A DNA stretch of 12,888 nt from Pseudomonadales bacterium. Its GTDB lineage: Bacteria > Pseudomonadota > Gammaproteobacteria > Pseudomonadales > Pseudohongiellaceae. The notes beneath the pieces are model-generated. The model had not been told where the DNA came from. It saw only the letters and a list, made by a program, of their open reading frames with translations, and did no database searches. The stretch is from NCBI GenBank assembly GCA_022360535.1, contig JAKSCP010000409.1:1-12888 (forward strand), read 5' to 3'. The position numbers were made by a program, and so were the translations under genes. Within the stretch, counting starts at the first letter, position 1. The number at the start of each line of letters is the position of its first letter. Of the stretch, positions 6,815 to 12,888 are shown in pieces.

Positions 6815-6829
6815 TTTGGTCTGACCAAA
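6815..6829. promoter_or_regulatory. GntR/FadR-type operator 2
   Basis: A perfect 15-bp palindrome, TTTGGTC-T-GACCAAA, abutting operator 1 with centres 14 bp apart (6808 and 6822). It is the more symmetric, probably stronger, site. Its position just downstream of the promoter of a GntR gene implies autorepression. Confidence 0.72.
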
Positions 6830-6847
6830 ATACTGCTTGAGCCGCAC

Positions 6848-7573
6848 ATGACCTCCACCAATACACTCAGCAATGAGATCGCCGGCGAGCTGCGTGCCGA
6901 AATTCTGCGCGGGCACTACCACCCAGGAGAACGACTGCCTTCTGAGCGAGATTTGTCTGCAAGGTTTGGCGCCAGCCGGGGTGCTATTCGCGAAGCCCTT
7001 TCCCAGCTCCGCCAGCTTGGTCTGATCGATGGTCAGCTTGGCGGCGCTCGCGTCAGAAGGCTCAAAGACGCGCGCATTGCTGTGTTGGGCCCATTACTTT
7101 CTCTGAATGACACTCCCGACCCAAAATTGATTGGTCAGGTCATCAAGACCTTCGGGGCTTTGGCGGTACTTACAGCCGAAGAGGCAGTGGCTTCTGCGAG
7201 TCAGGATGAGTTAAACCGGTTGCGAGATATCGTCGTATCCATAGACAGTCTGGCAGGAGACTCTGCGCGGCAACAAGAAAAATGGCGTGAGCTGATTAGC
7301 AGCCTGTCGGAAGTAGCGGACAACCTGGTTGTACAGCTCATTCGCAATGATCTGCGAGCCCAGTTCGTTGATCAGATGACAGAGCTTGGAATCCATGCTG
7401 CTTTCCGCAAACGGGTAATGACCCAGATACTGGCGGGACTCAAGCAGGGGTTGAGTAAAAGGGATATAGAAAAAACAGGGGCTGCAGTAAAACTCTATTT
7501 CGAGGAGCTTGGCCTCATTATGCAACAAGCACTAGCAGATCATCACGACGAATATCGGAAACAGGCAAGTTAA
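6848..7573 (+). CDS. GntR family (FadR-subfamily) transcriptional regulator
   Basis: A 241-residue protein from the ATG at 6848. A GTG at 6785 would add 21 residues, but that segment overlaps the -10 element and both operators, so it is rejected. Residues 5-72 are a GntR winged helix: 'GELRAEILRGHYHPGERLPS' (13-32), 'ERDLSARFGASRGAIREALS' (33-52) and the wing 'GLIDGQLGGARVRRL' (58-72). The C-terminal about 165 residues are all-helical and FCD/FadR_C-like, but the Asp/His metal ligands of typical FCD domains are not apparent; H183 is isolated and H232-H233 sit at the tail. The ligand is therefore uncertain and may be non-metal-dependent, as in FadR. It lies 66 bp upstream of the efflux adaptor in the same direction and probably represses itself and the pump. 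The ribosome site is weak (TTGAG at 6837-6841). Confidence 0.9.
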   Translation: MTSTNTLSNEIAGELRAEILRGHYHPGERLPSERDLSARFGASRGAIREALSQLRQLGLIDGQLGGARVRRLKDARIAVLGPLLSLNDTPDPKLIGQVIKTFGALAVLTAEEAVASASQDELNRLRDIVVSIDSLAGDSARQQEKWRELISSLSEVADNLVVQLIRNDLRAQFVDQMTELGIHAAFRKRVMTQILAGLKQGLSKRDIEKTGAAVKLYFEELGLIMQQALADHHDEYRKQAS

Positions 7574-7639
7574 CTGGCACACGACGGTTATTGGCTTTAA
7601 CTACGTATAAATAAAGAACAAGGGCACAGGAGTCTTTGC

Positions 7640-8800
7640 ATGAAGCGGATCATACTCCCCATAGTAATCCTCGGTGGTTGCTTTTCAGTTGCGGTCGCAC
7701 TTATCCGCAACCCGACCACTGTGGAAGAAGCGGCGTTGGAAGTTATTCCTGTGTCTGTGCGGGTCATCGAAGTTGGACTGGAATCGGTCGAGCTGGTGGT
7801 TGGCTCTCAGGGCAAAGTGCAGGCTGCCCAATCGGCCAGCATTTCTGCGCCGGTTGCAGGCCCCATAGAATGGATCTCACCAAACATGGAATCGGGTGGC
7901 TACGTGGAGGCTGGTGAGCCTCTGTTGCGACTCGACGATGCGGACTTTGAAACTGCCCTGGCCCGATCACAAGCTACGTTGCAACAGGCAGCAGCAGAGG
8001 CTGAGTTCGCCGAGCAGGAATTGAATCGATTACGCGAGTTGGCCGATGAGCGCCTGGCCAGTGAATCACAATTGCAGGATTCAGAACGCCGAGTCGAGGT
8101 CAGCAAAGCCCAGCTGGCAAATGCTGAGGCGAGTTTTCGCCAGGCAGAACTCGATTTACAGCGCACTGAGATTGTAGCTCCCTTCAATGCTGTCATCGAT
8201 CGCAGGGAGGTGGAACTGGGTCAGTATGTGAATCGCGCGCAAAGCATCGGATTGCTCTATGGCGCGGACGAAGTTGAGGTCAGGGTGCCACTGGCTATTC
8301 GCCAGCTAGGTTTTTTGGATATACCTCTTAGTCAGCGAGGCGAATTGAATCCGGAACAGGCGCCCGATGTTGTCTTGACAGGCTACTACGGTGGACAGGA
8401 GCACACCTGGAACGGTGAATTGGTAAGAATCGAGGCGTCAATCGATCCTAACAGCAATACTGTCCAAACCATCATTAGAGTTCAGCAGCCGGAGTCAAAT
8501 GCTGGCTACCAGAAAGAATCGATTCCGCTTCCCATTGGCTTATTTGTGCATGCCGACATCCAGGGCAGATTAGTTGAAGACATCATCTCCCTGCCACGTT
8601 CTGTGATTCGCAATAACAATCAGGTGTTGGTAGTGGATGCTGAGAACAAGATGTATTTTCGCGAAGTTGAGATTTTCCGCCTGGAAGAGCAGCAGGTGCT
8701 GATCAGTGGCGGAATCTTGCCCGGCGAGAAAATTTGCATCTCACCGATTCAGGCTGTAGTCGATGGCATGGCAGTTCAGCCTGTGGTCGAAGTCATCTAG
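7640..8800 (+). CDS. RND efflux periplasmic adaptor subunit (membrane fusion protein)
   Basis: A 386-residue AcrA/HlyD-type adaptor that would link an inner-membrane RND permease to an outer-membrane channel. The N-terminus has KR followed by a hydrophobic stretch (4-20) containing L11-G-G-C14, a possible lipobox; it is either a Cys14 lipoprotein or a membrane anchor. The first lipoyl half-motif is at about 63-101 ('ISAPVAGPIEWISPN...GGYVEAGEPLLRLDD'), a coiled-coil hairpin at 104-172, and the second lipoyl half at 173-200 ('LQRTEIVAPFNAVIDRREVE'). The beta-barrel and membrane-proximal domains follow, with 'IDPNSNTVQTIIRV' (268-281) and 'LPRSVI' (318-323). The start is supported by AGGAG (7627-7631) eight bases before the ATG. 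In the preceding gap a TATAAA (7606-7611) has no good -35, so co-transcription with the regulator is favoured. Thirty bases separate it from the permease gene. Confidence 0.93.
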   Translation: MKRIILPIVILGGCFSVAVALIRNPTTVEEAALEVIPVSVRVIEVGLESVELVVGSQGKVQAAQSASISAPVAGPIEWISPNMESGGYVEAGEPLLRLDDADFETALARSQATLQQAAAEAEFAEQELNRLRELADERLASESQLQDSERRVEVSKAQLANAEASFRQAELDLQRTEIVAPFNAVIDRREVELGQYVNRAQSIGLLYGADEVEVRVPLAIRQLGFLDIPLSQRGELNPEQAPDVVLTGYYGGQEHTWNGELVRIEASIDPNSNTVQTIIRVQQPESNAGYQKESIPLPIGLFVHADIQGRLVEDIISLPRSVIRNNNQVLVVDAENKMYFREVEIFRLEEQQVLISGGILPGEKICISPIQAVVDGMAVQPVVEVI

Positions 8801-8830
8801 ACATCAAGAAATCATTCGACGAGGAATAAA

Positions 8831-11800
8831 GTGCGCACTCCAATCACCTGGTTTGTAAAGAATCCAGTCGCCAGCAATCTCCTGATGTGGATATTTCTGG
8901 TAGGTGGATTCGTCGCTTATCTCAATCTGAATCAAGAAGAATTTCCTGATCTTGATTTTGGTGTTATTCAAATAAGTGTTCCTTATCTGGGGGCAACTCC
9001 CGCCGAGGCAGAATCAGCCGTGTGCTTGCGCATCGAAGAGGCTTTGGAGGGCGCGGAAAACATCGATGTGTTGACCAGCACAGCGCGGGAAGGCGGCTGT
9101 GATGCCACTGTTCAGTTAGCTAACGGGGCAGACTTGAATCGAGTCCTCAATGATGTGAAAGGTCGTGTCGATGCGATCACTACCTTCCCGGCGGAAACTG
9201 AGAAACCCATCATTCGATCATATAGTCGTACTGGTCGGGTTTTGACACTGGCCTTGTCATCGGACACTAATGATCTCAATCTCAAGACCATTGCTGAAGA
9301 CATTCGCAATGATATTCTGGACTTGCCAGAGGTCTCCCAGGTCAATATTGAATTCATTCGCCCCTTGGAAATTTCGATCGAAGTTTCTGAATTTACTTTG
9401 CGTCAGTACGGTCTGACCTTATCGCAAATTTCCCAAGCGATCGCACGAGCATCCCTGGACCTCCCGGGTGGAACAATTCGCACCGAATCGGGCGAGATTC
9501 TGATTCGTACCAAAGGGCAGGTTTATCAAGGTTCAGAATATGAAGATGTCGTTGTCGCATCTTATCCCGATGGTACACAACTGACCTTGGGTGAGATCGC
9601 TACTGTGCGCGATGGCTTCGAAGAAGGCTATCTGGATGCGCGGTTAAATGGGGTCAACTCGGCAATCATTGACGTTATGCGAGTTGGCGACGAAGACATT
9701 GTTACTTCGGCGCGCCAGGTCAAAGACTTCATGGAATCTGCGGATTTTAATCTGCCAGAAGGAATGACCCTGGAGATAGTTACTGATTCCTCAATCAGCA
9801 CCCAGACACGGATTGCTACTGTCGCGCAAAATGCCTACACGGGCTTGATGCTGGTGCTAATCATTCTTGCATTGTTCCTGCGTTTCAAGATCGCAATCTG
9901 GGTGGCTGCGGGTATCCCGATCGCTATTGCTGGAGCGCTGGCTATCTTCCCGGCAATGGGGCTGGCCATCAGTTCGCTAACAGTAATGGGATTCATCCTG
10001 GTACTGGGTATCGTAGTAGATGATGCAATCGTTGTGGGTGAGCGTATACACGCTTACGAACGCAAAGGACTTGGTAAAGAAGAGGCGGCAATCGAAGGCA
10101 CTGTGGAAGTTTCAGTGCCAGTGATTTTTGGTGTTCTCACCACTATTGCCGCGTTCCTGCCATTGTTGTTGCAAACCAGTCAGTTTGCCGCGTTCTCCGT
10201 CGTTATCGGTGGCACTGTAGTATTTTGCCTGATCGCCAGTCTTATCGAGTCGCAACTAATACTCCCCGGCCACATTGCTCATCGAAAAACCGAAGGTTAT
10301 CTGTTTGAAGGCACCTGGTTCGTAACGGCCTGGCAAAATATTCAAACCAAAATCGCCCTCAGCCTGGAGCACTTTGCCGAGCATGGCTATCGCCGTGCTC
10401 TGCGAAAGGTATTGAAGTATCGCTACGCGGCATGGGCTACGGCCACCGGAGTCATCATGATCGTGCTCGCTCTGGTGATGAGCGGCCGGGTTATCTTTCA
10501 GTTTATGCCGTCTATTGAGGGCGATACTGTTTACGGCACTGTCCGTATGCCTGCCGGTGTGCCTGCTTCGCTTACTCAGGACGCAATAGATATCATCGAG
10601 GATGCTGCACTTGAGCTTGTGGCAGAGCTGGATGAAGAATTAGTGCAATTGAAAGCCAGCGGTGCTGCACCAGAGTCCACCGAAGCTGTGGTCGATAGTG
10701 TGCTTACCATTATTGGCGGCACCGCACCCCGAGGCGGCCCTGGTGGAGGGCAGCGTAACGCGGGTAGCAGTGAAGTGGCAGAAGTCGTGTTGTACCTGGC
10801 ACCTTTTTTCGAGCGTGGAGAAATTAGCTCAGCGGCTATCAGGGATCGCTGGCGCGAAAAGGTGGGAACTATACCGGACGCCATTGAATTACAGTTTGTA
10901 TCGGACACATTCTCCGCAGGCGATGCAATCAACTTCCGACTGGAAGGCCGAAACGAAGATAATCTGAAAATCGCATCGACGCAGTTACGTGAAGAACTCA
11001 TGCGCTACCCCGGCGTGTTTGACGTGTCCGACTCGTTCAGGGCGGGCAAACAGGAAGTGCAGATTCAGATTCTGGAACGTGGCAAGACTCTGGGTCTCAC
11101 ACTAAATGATATTGCTACTCAGGTCAGGCAGGCATTCTATGGTGCTGAGTCTCAGCGCATTCAGCGAGGCACCGACGATATCCGTGTCATGGTGAGGTAC
11201 CCGGAACCGGAACGGCAGTCGCTGGGGAATTTGGAAGAACTGCTGATCCGCACGCCAAATGGCGCGGAAGTGCCTTTCCTTAGTGTTGCTGACTATTCTC
11301 TAGGCAGCAGTTACTCATCGATCAATCGTCAGGATGGTCGCCGCGTTATCACTGTTCGCGGTGATGTGGATCGATCCATTGTGAAGCCTGATGAGATTCG
11401 TCGGGAGATAATTGCCAAGTACCGTCAACAATGGGATCGGGAACTCGATGTAGTCATGGTGATTGGGGGCGAAGGAGAGCGCGAGATGGAATCATTGTCG
11501 GAACTGCTGACTTTGGTGCCTATCGCCATGCTGGTTATCTTTGCATTGCTGGCTGTTCCACTGAAGTCCTATTTGCAGCCCCTTATAATTATGAGTGTGA
11601 TTCCTTTTGGTGCCATCGGCGCCATCTTTGGCCACTTCATTATGAGTGCGGACCTGGTTTTCTTTTCCATTCTTGGGATCATCGCGCTGAGCGGTGTGGT
11701 AGTGAATGCCAGTCTGGTGTTGGTGATTACCGTCAACCGGTTGCGTGATGAAGGTATGGGTATGGTGGAGGCAGTGTCGAAAGCCGGCATGCATCGATTC

Positions 11801-12031
11801 AGGCCGATCATTCTGACTTCGATTACCACCTTTGTGGGCCTGGTGCCCTTGATGGCAACCGCGAACCCGGCCACGTTCTTCATTATCCCAATGGCGATTT
11901 CACTGGCCTACGGTGTACTGTTTGCCACGCTGATTACCTTATTTCTCGTACCTTGCCTGTACCTCATCCTGCATGATTTCACCGGGCATACCGATACCGC
12001 CGAAGAGCGCGCACTGGCATATCAACACTAG
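8831..12031 (+). CDS. RND family efflux permease (AcrB/HAE1-like)
   Basis: A 1066-residue inner-membrane transporter with the usual duplicated layout: TM1 at 13-33 and a large periplasmic porter domain including 'VPYLGATPAEAESAV' (50-64). The first TM bundle starts at about 333, TM4 carrying 'GIVVDDAIVVGERIHAYE' (393-410). TM7 is at 533-553, the second porter domain at about 556-888, and the last bundle from 889. The TM4 Asp pair (D397/D398) of proton-coupled pumps is present. The TM10 lysine of AcrB (K940) is replaced: the motif reads 'SGVVVNASLVLV' (954-965), V958 at the Lys position and N959 kept, a form I recall from a divergent HAE1 subgroup. A Gly/Pro-rich loop lies at 629-645 in the second porter domain. 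GTG start with GAGGAA four bases upstream. Substrates cannot be predicted, and no outer-membrane factor gene is adjacent. Confidence 0.94.
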   Translation: MRTPITWFVKNPVASNLLMWIFLVGGFVAYLNLNQEEFPDLDFGVIQISVPYLGATPAEAESAVCLRIEEALEGAENIDVLTSTAREGGCDATVQLANGADLNRVLNDVKGRVDAITTFPAETEKPIIRSYSRTGRVLTLALSSDTNDLNLKTIAEDIRNDILDLPEVSQVNIEFIRPLEISIEVSEFTLRQYGLTLSQISQAIARASLDLPGGTIRTESGEILIRTKGQVYQGSEYEDVVVASYPDGTQLTLGEIATVRDGFEEGYLDARLNGVNSAIIDVMRVGDEDIVTSARQVKDFMESADFNLPEGMTLEIVTDSSISTQTRIATVAQNAYTGLMLVLIILALFLRFKIAIWVAAGIPIAIAGALAIFPAMGLAISSLTVMGFILVLGIVVDDAIVVGERIHAYERKGLGKEEAAIEGTVEVSVPVIFGVLTTIAAFLPLLLQTSQFAAFSVVIGGTVVFCLIASLIESQLILPGHIAHRKTEGYLFEGTWFVTAWQNIQTKIALSLEHFAEHGYRRALRKVLKYRYAAWATATGVIMIVLALVMSGRVIFQFMPSIEGDTVYGTVRMPAGVPASLTQDAIDIIEDAALELVAELDEELVQLKASGAAPESTEAVVDSVLTIIGGTAPRGGPGGGQRNAGSSEVAEVVLYLAPFFERGEISSAAIRDRWREKVGTIPDAIELQFVSDTFSAGDAINFRLEGRNEDNLKIASTQLREELMRYPGVFDVSDSFRAGKQEVQIQILERGKTLGLTLNDIATQVRQAFYGAESQRIQRGTDDIRVMVRYPEPERQSLGNLEELLIRTPNGAEVPFLSVADYSLGSSYSSINRQDGRRVITVRGDVDRSIVKPDEIRREIIAKYRQQWDRELDVVMVIGGEGEREMESLSELLTLVPIAMLVIFALLAVPLKSYLQPLIIMSVIPFGAIGAIFGHFIMSADLVFFSILGIIALSGVVVNASLVLVITVNRLRDEGMGMVEAVSKAGMHRFRPIILTSITTFVGLVPLMATANPATFFIIPMAISLAYGVLFATLITLFLVPCLYLILHDFTGHTDTAEERALAYQH

Positions 12032-12043
12032 TTCACTTACTCT

Positions 12044-12066
12044 ATTCGTTCTCTGTTGAGACGAAT
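12044..12066. other. Hairpin just after the permease gene
   Basis: ATTCGT-t-CTC (12044-12053) pairs with GAG-ACGAAT (12058-12066), nine pairs with one bulged base and a TGTT loop, starting 13 bp after the stop. There is no T-run after it (GGAGTGGG follows), so it is not a canonical intrinsic terminator; it may be an mRNA 3'-end structure. Confidence 0.4.
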
Positions 12067-12192
12067 GGAGTGGGTGCGGTGGCGCCGAAACACAATACCT
12101 CCATTCTAGTGATCATCTGTCCATTAGTGACGAAGTCTATTTAGTGGTTATCCAATGGTTGGTCACGACTGGTTAGTAATAACGAGGAACTT

Positions 12193-12888
12193 ATGAAAAA
12201 GGTTTTTATCTTCCTAAGCGGGCTGTTGTTCACGATCTCTGCACTGGCACAGACTAATCGCATTGATACTGTGCGCGCGGATGCACCAGAGCTTGCTAAC
12301 TTTGGCGAATACACTATCGGCGTGCGTCAAGTGGAGTTTCTTGCTCGCAATCGAGTTGATGTTGTGGATACTCCGCGGGATGGTGAGAACATTTACTACG
12401 ACAGATCCCTGATGATCGAATTGTGGTACCCCGCTGTGCTGGAAGATGGCCAGGAATCAGGCGGTACTTACCAGGCGATAACCCGTAACCCGGAAATCGT
12501 GGCAACTTTACACGGCAGCGCGGTGCGCGATGCAGAGCCTGATGCCAGCGATGGGCCTTATCCACTGGTAGTCATTTCACATGGTCATCCGGGCAACCGA
12601 TTTCTGTTGAGTCATACAGCGGAAAGCCTGGCGAGCAAGGGTTATGTGGTTGCTTCCATCGATCACACCGACAGTACCTATGAAAGTGTGCAAAATTTTC
12701 AGTCCACTCTATACAACCGGCCACTGGATCAACGCTTTGTAATTAACACCCTTGCCAGTATGGAAGGGTCTGACAGGGTTCTTGGAGACATGATTGACGG
12801 CGACAATGTTGGTGTCATTGGTTATTCCATGGGAGGTTATGGGCTGGTGAATAACCTTGGTGGTGGCGACAACGATGAGATGATTGAG
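12193..12888 (+). CDS. Secreted alpha/beta hydrolase, dienelactone-hydrolase/PAF-acetylhydrolase-like (3' end missing)
   Basis: 232 codons are visible with no stop before the window end. The signal peptide is clear: MKK, then a hydrophobic stretch to about residue 17, with likely cleavage after 'ISALA' (Gln20 next). Alpha/beta-hydrolase marks include 'MIELWYP' (73-79), the strand/oxyanion region 'YPLVVISHGHPGNRF' (122-136), 'LASKGYVVASIDHTDS' (145-160), and the nucleophile elbow 'GVIGYSMGGYG' (207-217) with Ser212 in G-x-S-x-G. The acid and histidine of the triad would lie beyond the window. The 'SHG...GYVVASIDH' pattern resembles bacterial PAF-acetylhydrolase/dienelactone-hydrolase-like esterases; the substrate is unknown. 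GAGGAA (12184-12189) supports the start. The 161-bp gap from the pump gene suggests a separate transcription unit, although no convincing promoter was found. Confidence 0.88.
   Translation, partial: MKKVFIFLSGLLFTISALAQTNRIDTVRADAPELANFGEYTIGVRQVEFLARNRVDVVDTPRDGENIYYDRSLMIELWYPAVLEDGQESGGTYQAITRNPEIVATLHGSAVRDAEPDASDGPYPLVVISHGHPGNRFLLSHTAESLASKGYVVASIDHTDSTYESVQNFQSTLYNRPLDQRFVINTLASMEGSDRVLGDMIDGDNVGVIGYSMGGYGLVNNLGGGDNDEMIE

Noticed and set aside
6785..6847. GTG-initiated 21-residue N-terminal extension of the GntR regulator
   Set aside because: It overlaps the -10 element and two operator palindromes, and the GntR domain begins normally shortly after the ATG at 6848.
6629..6922. 97-residue minus-strand open frame across the regulator promoter
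   Set aside because: It spans the promoter, operators and regulator start, with no recognisable domain or ribosome site.
10576..11001. 141-residue minus-strand open frame
   Set aside because: It lies wholly inside the well-supported RND permease gene, is Ser-rich and low in complexity, and looks like a shadow frame.
12150..12172. Third FadR-type operator before the hydrolase gene (TTGGTC...GAC)
   Set aside because: The right half does not match ACCAA and the spacing differs from the two real-looking sites.

Overview
The window looks like chromosomal DNA of a Gram-negative gammaproteobacterium, probably an aquatic or marine lineage. This is inferred from predicted Sec-exported and lipoprotein precursors, an RND efflux pump, a TonB-like C-terminal domain, a DUF1499 protein, and a secreted protein family I associate with marine gammaproteobacteria and Acidobacteria. 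I see no tRNA, rRNA, transposase, phage gene or CRISPR array. Nine protein genes are supported; the first and last run off the window.

Left part (1-4048, all + strand): the 3' part of a TPR-like protein with a TonB-like C-terminus; a small lipoprotein with a CX4R phosphatase-like motif; a secreted protein of unknown function whose Shine-Dalgarno can be sealed in a 10-13 bp hairpin; and a three-helix membrane protein with a DUF1499 domain. These genes are 90-135 bp apart and share no obvious pathway.

Middle (4049-6774): the gap between the convergent DUF1499 and cyclase genes holds two copies of a structured repeat. The 3' hairpins are identical. The 5' stems differ at four of six pairs yet stay complementary, which suggests selection for folding. 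Then comes a minus-strand signalling protein: a membrane N-terminus, a class III nucleotide cyclase with a complete catalytic set (adenylate-type), TPR-like helices and an HD-GYP domain that has lost most metal ligands. A divergent non-coding region of about 450 bp follows, with several small palindromes.

Right part (6775-12888, + strand): a GntR/FadR-type regulator, an RND periplasmic adaptor and an RND inner-membrane permease form a probable operon. The regulator's promoter is followed directly by two abutting TTGGTnnnACCAA palindromes, a textbook autorepression layout, and they place the true start at 6848 rather than at the upstream GTG. No outer-membrane channel gene is present, so the pump probably borrows a TolC-like protein encoded elsewhere. 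The last gene is a secreted alpha/beta hydrolase cut by the window end.

The best candidates for something undescribed are the covarying repeat pair, the SD-sequestering hairpin and the cyclase/degenerate HD-GYP fusion. None amounts to a complete new multi-gene system.
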